Origin: Tigriopus japonicus
Taxonomy: Eukaryota; Arthropoda; Copepoda; Harpacticoida; Harpacticidae
Direction of reading: 5' to 3'
DNA: 64,000 nt
Assembly (NCBI GenBank): GCA_010645155.1
Contig: CM021322.1
Span: 11,356,571 to 11,420,570, forward strand
Position numbers and translations under genes: made by a program. Positions 37,701-47,126 of the stretch are shown in pieces. Each line of letters opens with the position of its first letter. The first letter of the stretch is position 1. Below the pieces are notes generated by a model. The model did not search any database. It had not been told where the DNA came from and saw only the letters and a program-made list of their open reading frames with translations.

Positions 37701-40700
37701 GTTGCCCTCAAAGGACTCTCGCAGCTTTTGTAAAGTAATCTTGGAACCTTGTAATAATCAAAGCTTCAATACTTCTTATGATGACAGAAGTGTACCTTTA
37801 AAGCTCGGCGAAGTATGTGAATTTTTGGCCCAACTAATATACCTTGTGAATGCCACTTACTTGCTGCAATTGTTGGCTGCCTTGACTCACTTTTCACCGT
37901 CACCCATGGCGTCAGGTTGATTGTCTCTCTCATGCATCGGTGTATTTTGTGGACGTGGTTGCAATTTGCAAAACGGCCCATGCTTGGGTGCCAAACATTA
38001 GTGTTGAAATTTCCTCGTCTGACTAAAAAGGCTAAAGAAACCTGGTGGAACATTTTAGTTAGTTTACACTTTCTTGACTTTGAAACCGATGTCGATATTC
38101 CTGACCTTTTGAAAGGAAGAGAGGTTGAAAAAGTTCAATCCAAACTTGCCTCCCTATCAAATTACGACATCCTTCTTTCTCTTCGTTCTGATGATAAAAA
38201 CTGATTCCTTTGTCGTGTCGTTCAGGGACAAAATACACCTAGATCTTACTTGACCTTTTTCAAGTAGGGAACCTTGATTCTGCTTCGCGTGTTTGACATA
38301 CGTTTGTATGTAGATGACGAAGATTTGCCATGAGCTCCATCTATCTCATACGTACCTTTTACGTACGTAGATTTCGTTGCAGTGTTTCACGAGCGTTGGA
38401 ATGTTTGCAAAAAAAGCGAAGTCGAGCTCAAAATATCCCCAATTTGCCCCTTGTTTTGGGCACAAATGATTGCCCATGATCGCAAGTTGGCTTGATTTAG
38501 CTTGAATCGTTCTAGAAAATAATTCATTTCATTTCCAGTTTTTTCGCACGAGAGAAAATTCTCTGGCCCAATAAAAGAATTGGAGACTTCTATCAAAGTC
38601 GTTTAATTTTCGATCAAGACTTGTTTAACAGCCAGAACACCTTTTTTATAGTTTCCTGGATGTTTCTCAAACACACTTCACCATTTTGTAGGTATTACCA
38701 TTTATTATGCAATGAAATTTGGGGGTTTCTTAACTGACTAACTTAAAACGTTCAAATTTTAATATTACTTTCGCATATCATCTTTAATACGGCAGAATTG
38801 CATAACATTGAAATGTATTGAAGATCTGTGCATATTAGAAAAATAAACCAGCACTACAGGGGAAATTTTTGTTTCAAAAAGTGCAATATTTGTAACAAAC
38901 AGTTTTCATTGGAATTTTACAAAAAAAAATGAACTTACGTCTTACAATGTTTGGTAAAAACAGCGAAGAAAAAATAATCCAAAAATATACCTTTTTGGAT
39001 TAGTTTTAATATAAATTTTGCACTTATTTTATGCGCAAGAGTGATGACAAAAGTGAAAGAAAACAAAAAAATATTGCTTATTTTGCGACGTTGAAAAGGG
39101 AATAAGAAATGTCTTGGAAATTGCTTCTACACACAATTTGAGCATTTCAGGAGGTTATTTGAAGCAATTTGAAAATTAGGAATAGTGATGGTATATTATC
39201 TGCTAAATAGATATTGATCAAATTTCGTTTCAATTTGGGAAAAAAGTTAATTTTAGTGGCTTTAAGCGAATTAATTCAGTTTTTTGAGCTCCTTTTTAGA
39301 TGTACATGTTTACAAGTTCACAAGGTGGGGAGATTCGAACCTGGGAGCTTCCCCCTGCCAGTAAGCTCTCCCCCGAGATAGAGTTCTCTACCGAGCGAAA
39401 ACTTTACCTTGTTGAATTCAAATGATAACCCTTTTTCTGGCCTAATTTTGAGATGGACTGCCTCAAAAAGCCTACTAGTCTTGTATTTTGTGGTACCTTT
39501 GACGAAGCATATATTCATTAGCTTCCACTTTCATGGCAAATGGAGTAAGTAAAAGGTGTTGACGTTAATATCCCTGGACTTTACGATGGTCTTGGTCTAC
39601 CTTTAAGGTGCTTGGGGTTTTTGGAATAAACCAAATCATTCGATCTGAATACTAATGTGGTCCAATTTCCTGCCCTACACACATCCCTGAATCAGAATGT
39701 TTTCTCATTGAGGAGCATAATTTGATCCACAAGGTGCAAAGTATTGGCATGGTGAGATCATTAAAAAAGCGCTTTCGTTTGGAATTTGAAGAGGAATGGG
39801 TCCATTTTTTGCTGGCTGTGTTGGAGCCACTTCGTCATCTTTAGCGTAGTCTGAATATCTTCATGTGTTGAGGCTAATACTGCGTCGGCACACTTCTGTG
39901 TATGTAGTAGTAAGCACGTAGCAGGATGCCGTAGTAAATGTGAGAGCGTGGATGGAAATCCACGTGAGTTGTTGCTTGTTGCGTCGTCGTCTTGACAGGA
40001 TCCAAATGTCGGCAGAAAGGTCAATTTCGACGTAATTCATGAACAGCTCATGAGGTGAAGGGATAAGTGGCTTCTCAATCTACAGGGTTGGCCCACTTCA
40101 TTCATTTTGGGCAAAAGGTACCGTTTAACATGGAGGAAAAGAAGACCCCTATCATTTCGTTCTATAACGAGAAAACTATTGTGTGTTTGGTGTTTCTTCA
40201 TTGGCCATGGAACATCAGAATGGATGATTTATCGCGTATCGTGGGGTGCTAAAAGCTGTATTAGTCACAGTACAGAAAAGCTTTGTTCCAAGACGAGTGC
40301 CTCAAACTCGTCTTGAAGTGTTGAATGAAGTGCAGATTTGTGTTGCATTAAGCCACATGAAGCTAGTAACCCTAAAGAAATTCTGACCCCGGGATGGCTA
40401 TTTATGAAAGCTATTCTCGAAAGCCTGGAGCACAAAGAACGAATTTGAAGATATGAAGAAAGAGACTTCCCTGCTGAAGGTACCTTTAGAACCAAAATAT
40501 GAAAAAGTAAATAGTAAACAAAAGAATACTAGAATGCTTGGTTCGTCGTAATTAACGATAAACCATGTCCCATTTTAATTGAAGAACCCTGTAGCTGGAG
40601 TAAAGAAAGCGAAGAAGACAGTTATGAAGATCTAGGGGAAAACCAAGTTGAAGAGAGTTTGAAGGTAGGGGAAAAAGCGAGTGCTCTTTGTTTCTGCGTT

Positions 40701-43493
40701 TAGAAGGAGGAAGGGGGGGGGCGTGGATGGGATTAAAGGATAGGAAATAGTGAATTAGGAGGAGAAAAAAAAGACGAGAGAGCCTTATTTCTTTCTTCTT
40801 CTTTAGTTTGTTCGTTGGAACATCCGTTCACCAAAAGTGCTGGAAGTGCGAATGGCCACAATCTTGAAATTGTCAGACATCTCGTTTTCTTCTGCTGTCT
40901 TATCAACTGATCTCGATGTTTATCATTATTTGTCAAAGAATGGGAAAACGTGGGGAACACATTTCTTATTCACCAGAGGCGTCCTAATGCGAAGGAATCC
41001 TCATTGGAACTAGTTGAACCAAAGGTGGAAGGATTATGTTTCTGCCCTCTCTTTCTCTGTCTGTCTATATACCTCATACGTACAGTATGAATGAGGATGA
41101 ATCATGAGTGACAAAACAAGAATAGACGACCTTGCACTATTTCTAAAAACCGTTCTTTCATTTAAATTTATCAATAAAGGTAAAGGAAAAATTTCCACAC
41201 TTTCGGCGTTTAGTATTTGACATGATCCTTGGATGTTATGTTCAAAATGATCGAAAGACTATTTTGGCGCTAAAAGGCCCGCAAGTATTTCTTGTATTTT
41301 CCATGGTACATCGCTGGAGCTAAAATGATAATTTGAAAAAATGGACATACGCCGTTCCTGGTATTGAGGGAAAAAACGGAAGGAAAACATTTGTTTTGAT
41401 GTTCGTTGCAGATTCGAGTGTTCATGACTATTCAAAAGAATCTTAATCATCGGCGTTTCCCATTTTTGACCTGCATGCATTCGAGAGAGTTTTGCCATTT
41501 CTTTGTGGTTTTCATATGCACTTTAGTATTCGGTGGCAAGCTTTAATGGCAAGGCCACTCGTCCTTCCCATCATATTAATACCCATTGCACAAGGAAAAC
41601 GTCAAGGTGTATTTCCACCAAACTCAAACGCTCACGAGTAGAAACTTCCTGAGCAACTTTCTGAAATGCATTAGACCAATACATTTTAATGGCAGTTTCA
41701 TTTTTCTGCTATGACGAATCGGAGCTAAATGTTACGTAAAACGTCTTTTGTCATAATAAGACCTCCTCGGAAGAAAGTAACTCTTTGTGAATGAAGTCTG
41801 AAACACGAGATTGGAGATGGAGCTGAATACCGTCAATCTGATTACAGGGTGCTTTATAAGAAACGGAACAGCAAACCATGTACGAAACGCTGAAGTGATT
41901 GATCTCACTTGAGTTTTATAGCATGCTCTAGGATCTAGATCTTACAAGAAATGTGTAAAGCTCAAAAAGACGCGACTGAGAATAGTTCCGAAGAAAGTGT
42001 GTTTTTATTTCTTCATATCGCGTTGTTTTTTAAGTCAAATTTAGGGAGGGAGGAAAAAGTCAGCGTCACGAACGTTGTTTTAAAAATTGACCCCTCACTG
42101 GAAACCTGATGTCGCTTAAAGCTTGAATTAGGGGGGAAATTGCTTTTTTATTTCTTTAAATTAATCGTTTGGCAGATCATATGCCATGATTCAAATTGTT
42201 TTGATCATGAGTTATAGGTGATATAGCTAGTTGTTTCGTTTCTTTTGGAACACCCGGTGGACGCGTTGTTCCCCATTATCGTAAAAGCTTGTTGTTTTTC
42301 TTTTGTTGTTGCCCGTGCTTGCCATAAGAGTTTATGGATATCTGTGAGTCTAAATGAAAATATTCCTTTCTGAATGATGCCTCTCCGTGTTTCACTCGAC
42401 GATGGAATATTGCAGTCTCATTTCTCGTACAAATACTACTTCTTGGATAAGTTAACGCATAACGCATGTAAAGGCTCCGAAGTTCAAAATGAAAGAGACA
42501 AATCGGAATAATACGAACAGGACGTCAGAGAAAAAGAAGGTTGAAGAGTAGGAGGGCTGGCTATTACATTTTTTCGCACATACTTCTCGCCTCCTTATGT
42601 TCAAGTCAATGTCAGGCTTTGTGACCTGCATCTCGTGCCAAGAAAGAGTCCGTCGTGCGTTTCGAACATCCTCCTCCATTTTCCTACCTTCGACTATCCC
42701 ATTGAGCAAGCAGAATAATAAAACGCATTTGTTTGGAATATGCTCAAACTTGGATTCTTTGGTTTCAGTACTTCCGTTTGGAGCTCATTTACGTGGAACA
42801 ATTGCGCAAACGAGCGTCAGTTCTAGGGGGTGACCTTCAGGAAGTGGTTGAAGATCACCGCGACCAAGTCCTCAAAGGCGAAGTGGCTAAAATCGTGTTT
42901 TCTACAGCCTCGGAAGTTATCCCAGACGCGTCGTTTTTGGCGTCGCTCATCCCCATAGCTGCTAAATTTGATTTCGCTAGCCAATTGATTGAGCACATTG
43001 AAAGGTAATTTTAACCTCGAAATTGGAACTCAAGGGTCCAATCCACTCCATTTTGTTCTTTTCTCTCAACCTTTTCAGTCATTTGAAGACCAATTTTGGC
43101 GACCGTGCCGCCACGTGGAACGATTTAGGCCGCTCGTTTCTGGTGAATCCATCGCAAGGATCCTCCATTTTGGCTCAGTTTAAAAAGTGCATTGAGATCT
43201 ATGACGAGGGTCTGGCTTCGGATCGGGTTCAAGACAAGTTGAAGCTGGTGCACTTTTTTGTGGAAACCTTGGGTGAATTGTGGAATCTGGTGGCTTCCGA
43301 GGGGAAAAACGAGGCCAACAACGATGGTGCAGTGAGCGAGAAATTCATGACCACCTTGAGCCGATATTTGGCCGATAAACAGCTGAAGGTCTTGCAAGAA
43401 GCTCGAGAGCGAGACTGGTTCGCCCTTGAAGGCCAAGACAAACAAAAACAACATCAAGAAGACCAACGGGTGCACTCGTTGAGGGATCTATTG
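34713..43493 (+). CDS. UTP6: UTP6, small-subunit processome HAT-repeat protein (C-terminus not found)
   Basis: Exons 34713-34804, 34884-35151, 35230-35412, 42769-43004 and 43079-43493 join in frame to 398 residues. UTP6 is a U3 snoRNP/SSU processome protein needed for early 18S rRNA processing in the nucleolus. Recognition rests on the start MAEIVQQNLESMLPELEQ (human MAEIIQERIEDRLPELEQ), then KEDFLEYIQYE, the KKDEIE motif, ALRFHPKSHTLYRE and YFRLELIYVEQLRK, all aligned in order with human UTP6, and on half-a-TPR (HAT) repeat spacing. The first donor is non-standard (AA then GTCAGT); the 7.4 kb third intron contains several repeats. The visible protein stops near human residue 390 of 597. The last exon ends TTG then GTAAGT, a strong donor; without splicing, translation would stop four codons later. 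No downstream exon was identified, so the gene either continues past the window or is incomplete. Confidence 0.9.
36615..37353. mobile_element. Non-autonomous hAT-type element with ~40-bp subterminal repeat array
   Basis: The tips CAGACCTGTTCAA and TTGAACAGGTCTG are perfect inverted repeats. The octamer ATTTTTTA is present exactly on both sides (36607-36614 and 37354-37361), an 8-base target duplication. Inside, two blocks (about 36635-36905 and 37160-37345) contain some ten copies of a unit of about 40 bases with the core AGTATCTAGATAAAGATA, separated by about 250 bases of unrelated sequence. Tips starting CAG, the 8-base duplication and subterminal repeats all fit hAT. There is no transposase frame. 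Confidence 0.88.
39321..39411 (-). repeat. tRNA-like sequence, probably a SINE head or tRNA pseudogene
   Basis: Read on the minus strand, this 91-base segment opens CAAGGT and closes ACCTTG (a six-pair acceptor-like stem), contains an A-box-like CGCTCGGTAGAGA with a six-pair D-arm-like hairpin, and has the B box GGTTCGAATCT. A GC-rich hairpin occupies the variable-arm position. The anticodon and T stems do not fold cleanly, so I do not call a functional tRNA. Confidence 0.5.
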
Positions 43494-43514
43494 GTAAGTA
43501 CATAGGCGATAGTA

Positions 43515-44729
43515 TTATTTCAAATTACGTTCAAGCATGCTGCGCGTCCAATTGGCCTCCATTTTGTTCTGGTACTGTCGATAAACGTCTTGGTGAGCCA
43601 ATTGCAAATGGCGAACAAAGTTTCCAGTATTGAATTTACATGACACGTTCATCTTGCACGCCCGACATCGACCCGTTTGGGTTGTGTTGGGCAAGCTGTC
43701 AAAGTGGTCCCAAATCATGGGTTTGGCCTTTTGCTTTTTGATGGAAGCGGCCCTATTCATGGAACTGGATCGACTCACGGGTTTGCTCACTTTGGGCTGA
43801 CCAGTGGTCTCGCACGTGCTTTTGCGTCGCACCAGAAGACTGGGATGTGGAATGGAGGGGTCCAGAAGACCATTGTTGTTAGATGTTGATGGCGATTGTG
43901 TGGTGCTAGGTTCTGACGGACGACCTTTGGCCACGGTTTGGGTGGTAGACCTGGGCCCAATGGCCGCACTGTCACTGAGACGGCGCTCGGCCAACGCGCT
44001 CGATTTCGGACTGAGCAGCTCCGAGTCGTCTTTGGAGTTGCCAGGGCCGGCTTTGGCCGCAAAAATGGCCTGTTTGATCTTCATGACGGCAATGTCGCAC
44101 TTGACCTGGTCATTGGGAACGACGCTGTTCTCCTTTATCACTGGCTCCAAAGGGGACGAGCTGAAAGTTGTCGTGGGCGGGGAGGATGGGCCCCTCATGG
44201 GACTGGAAGAGTGTCGGGGAGGAGTGTGGGCCCAGCCCACCTCGTTGGTTCTGACTGAGGGCTCCCTGGGCGACACCATTTCGATGGGCGGGGTGGAGGT
44301 TGGTGGCTTGGTGATGACTTGGCTGGTCTTCTTGGATGAGCCTCTGCGAGCCGGTCGAACGGGTGCGTGGGTGTCTTGGGTGACCACGATCATGGGAACG
44401 TCGGCCATTGGGTCCGATTCCTTGGGGAACAGATCCTCCGGGTTTAAGGGGGCGTAGTTGTAACAATTGGACTCGTTGAGCACACTGTTGACGTCAATGG
44501 AGGCCTTCTTGACCTCTTTGGAAGGGAACACTGCACTAGGTAATCCTGGATTGGGCATGGAAGACTCGGCTGAACCTCCGCCCACCCATCCTTGGACAGT
44601 CTGTTTCACTTGCTTTTTAAACTTTTTCCAACTCCCACTCCGATTCAAATCTTGCCCCTGGTCCAATTCCATGGGTGCTGCCGTTTTGGGACTCATCTGA
44701 GGGTGGTTCTCGGGAGTCGATTGTTCCAT
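43515..44729 (-). CDS. BED-type zinc finger protein
   Basis: A single-exon frame of 404 residues starts at an ATG at 44729 and ends with TAA at 43515. Near the C-terminus (about 336-385) is a BED-like finger: the aromatic lead-in MIWDHFDSL, then C-x2-C at 355 and 358 (CRACKMNV), a TGNFVRHL segment, and H-x4-H at 374 and 379 (HLQLAH). BED fingers bind DNA and occur in chromatin factors and in proteins derived from hAT transposases. The rest is low-complexity, rich in Ser, Pro and Thr (SSSPMRGPSSPP), with a basic patch, KKFKKQVKQTVQGW, near residue 35. There is no transposase catalytic domain. It runs antisense to UTP6, and only 21 bases separate its stop from the end of the last visible UTP6 exon. 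If UTP6 continues downstream, this gene is nested in a UTP6 intron. I cannot name the ortholog. Confidence 0.85.
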   Translation of the reverse strand: MEQSTPENHPQMSPKTAAPMELDQGQDLNRSGSWKKFKKQVKQTVQGWVGGGSAESSMPNPGLPSAVFPSKEVKKASIDVNSVLNESNCYNYAPLNPEDLFPKESDPMADVPMIVVTQDTHAPVRPARRGSSKKTSQVITKPPTSTPPIEMVSPREPSVRTNEVGWAHTPPRHSSSPMRGPSSPPTTTFSSSPLEPVIKENSVVPNDQVKCDIAVMKIKQAIFAAKAGPGNSKDDSELLSPKSSALAERRLSDSAAIGPRSTTQTVAKGRPSEPSTTQSPSTSNNNGLLDPSIPHPSLLVRRKSTCETTGQPKVSKPVSRSSSMNRAASIKKQKAKPMIWDHFDSLPNTTQTGRCRACKMNVSCKFNTGNFVRHLQLAHQDVYRQYQNKMEANWTRSMLERNLK

Positions 44730-45330
44730 GAGGGTCTCTCTTTATCTCTCAAACTCTCTCTCTTAAGAGGAAGTCAACAGATCGAAGTCTGTCTCTTTGA
44801 CACTGCGATGGATTTGTCCCGCTTAAGCGACTTGAACACAATTTATCTCGAGACTGAGTGATCCTCTCGTTGTGTAGGTATGTGTGTGTGTGTCCTTCGT
44901 TCGTGAAGGTGATGGTCTTACGAATAATATCCTTCAGATTTCTCCCGCCCTTTGGCTCTCGTTCTCGCTCTCAAGTTCGTTCTCTCGATGTAGTTGCTGT
45001 TGTCGTAGTTGTCGTTCCTCGTTCCCCGTCGCTCGTTCTCTTTCCGTTTCCACGGAGATGGATTCCTTCCCCTTTTCGGAGAGGCAAGGGGGCGAGGAGG
45101 AGTGTGGGCCAAATAGCGCTTCTTGGTGTGAAACTTTTCTCAGCCTCTCCTCGAGATTGGAACGTTCTTCCCTCATCTCAAAGTATACACCTCTTTGCTC
45201 TACGGAGGCGTAGATTGAATCTTTACCCGCCTTGCACTTGTACACGGACCGAGGTAGCCTTAACTTCGCCAAGACTTGGAAAGAGAAACACTCTCAGTCT
45301 GTTCGACAACAACGTCAACAGCAACTAGTA
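44730..45330 (-). promoter_or_regulatory. Probable promoter and 5' UTR region of the BED-finger gene
   Basis: The 600 bases upstream of the ATG at 44729 are compositionally distinct. They contain CTCTCT/GAGAGA tracts just upstream of the start, a GT tract near 44880, and alternating TCTC- and GTTC-rich sequence through about 45200. GA/CT elements are common in arthropod core promoters. Open frames here on both strands look like by-products of these tracts. No TATA box is evident. Confidence 0.3.
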
Positions 45331-46663
45331 CTTGGCATATGTGGGCAGTGTATGAGTACCTGGGACTGCGGAGGAGCAATGCACTATCGCTGAAAACCTC
45401 AATCTGCGATCAATGTTCTCAATTCTGACCGAGCTTTTCAAGCAGAGATGGTCAAATGGAATTGAGCCAAAATTGGGCAAACTTTCTTAAATTCATTGCC
45501 TGGAGCAGCCAAAGGCTGTGCTTGTCCCGGAGCAAGAGCTTTTCCCCCGGGAAAATGCATTCTGCGAGTACTTGGCAAACATTGTCAGCTTCACTGGATT
45601 TATAATGCTCTAGTCCTCGTTACCCACTGGCAAAAATAAAATCGTGAGCGTTTGTCTCTTTCAATTTTGCCATCCCTGGTGTTGGGGGATCTTGAAATTT
45701 AGATTGCTTCAAAATGAGGCCAGACCTCGGAAGAAGATTGAGAGTTATTGCGGGCATAACCTCCCGAGGAAAAGAAAAGAAAATCATCATAAGGGCTAAA
45801 CAAAAATGCAAATAAAAACGCTAAAAATGCATTTAAAAATACAACAGAAATGCAAGAAGAAACTGCAAGAGAGTGCAACTGCAAGTAATTATTGGGAATT
45901 ATAGAACTAAATTAGATTTGCAATATGCACAGATCCTTTTCTAAAAATAACAAAAAGTTCGTTTGGAGCTCTAAGTTTTTCATTGAGGATTTACGAGGTA
46001 AAAAAATTAATTTTTGCAAACTTGATTGTTTTAAGTGTTGTCTTTCTTGGTGGGACAGACAGACTTGGTGCTCTTTATGAATGTAGGGTAAAGGCAATAT
46101 AGACAATGCACAGAGTCTTTGTAGAAATAAAGATAGCGTGAAAAGCTACATATTGAGGTCACACACTTTTCATGCCCAGGTTTCACATCAATGACAATTT
46201 GATGCTTTTGTAGTAAAATTGCGTTTTGAGTCTGAAACGCCTGCACCCTCAACAGATTGCTTTCACACTTTAATTATTTTACTGAAGCACTCTAGTATGG
46301 TGTGCATTTCTTTCACTTTTAGGTACACTTAAAATATTTTATTGACCGCCTTCTCCTTTTATGAGACTTCCTCCCAGCCCAAAGAGGTCAGGTCCAAAAT
46401 ATTATTCACCTACAACTTACTTTACTACCCTACAAATCATTTTATTACCCTACCAATCACTTTATTGCCCTATGAATGAATCATGCCTTTACAAATACAT
46501 CTCAGACGCACAATTACTTGCACGTCTGAAGCCTCCGTCTCATTGACGGGGAATGATCCACTGAAGAAGTGGTGGTAAGCTTTTATACCATGGCACTGAG
46601 TAGCCAACACACCATCTGATGTACTTGAGGTGAACGGAGCTTGCTCCTAATACCGGTATTGAG

Positions 46664-47126
46664 TACTGATGTGTTTCGAGTTGGATTTTTGGCCGAGTTT
46701 TGCCAGTTTGGATTTTTAGGTCAAAAAGTTGACCCCCTAACTAATCTTCTCAACTAGAGACGTCATAAAATATGGCAGCACTGCCAACTCGAAATCCAAA
46801 AGTAAAGCTACTGATGGAACTCGAAATCGAACTAGTTCGAGTGTTGCCAAATTGGTCCCTGTTTAGGTCTTTTTGAAAACGTTCAATACAACCTGCCCTA
46901 ATCAACAATGATAAACTTCCGAGTAAGAAATGGCAGCACTCCCGGTTCGAAACCCATCACTAATTTTCACAGCTATCGATGAAACTCGAAATCGAACTAG
47001 TTCGAGTGTTGCCAAATTGGTCCCTGTTTAGGTCTTTTCAAAAAGTTCAATACATCCTGCCCTTTTTAACAGCAATAAACTTCCTAGTCAAAACTGGCAG
47101 CACTCCTGGTTCGAAACACTTCACTA
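46664..47126. mobile_element. hAT-type MITE, 463 bp, with 8-bp TSD
   Basis: The left tip TACTGATGTGTTTCGA and the inverted right tip TAGTGAAGTGTTTCGA match at 14 of 16 positions. The octamer GTATTGAG flanks both sides exactly (46656-46663 and 47127-47134). The interior contains a 165-base tandem duplication and repeated GGCAGCACT motifs. There is no coding capacity. Confidence 0.85.
46813..47126. repeat. 165-bp tandem duplication inside the hAT MITE
   Basis: A unit starting GATGGAACTCGAAATCGAAC at 46813 recurs at 46978 and shares the block CGAGTGTTGCCAAATTGG, then the CCTGCCCT, AACTTCC and GGCAGCACTCC motifs, ending in TTCGAAAC. A more decayed partial unit may precede it near 46770. The second unit runs to the right tip of the element. 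Confidence 0.8.

Larger units (their letters stand above)
35413..42768 (+). other. Large UTP6 intron
   Basis: A 7356-base intron sits between the exon ending LYRE and the exon beginning YFRLEL, far longer than the other introns of this gene (74-79 bases). It holds the hAT-type element at 36615-37353 and a tRNA-like sequence at 39321-39411. A 95-codon frame at 37917-38204 and others match nothing known. The junctions fit (GAG then GTAAGA; TTGGTTTCAG then TAC). Confidence 0.85.

Noticed and set aside
43804..44457. A 217-codon plus-strand frame inside the BED-finger gene.
   Set aside because: It is the antisense shadow of the Ser/Pro-rich coding sequence on the minus strand.
44858..45328. A 156-codon frame upstream of the BED-finger gene.
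   Set aside because: It comes from TCTC/GTTC-rich promoter-like sequence, has overlapping frames on both strands, and shows no domain.
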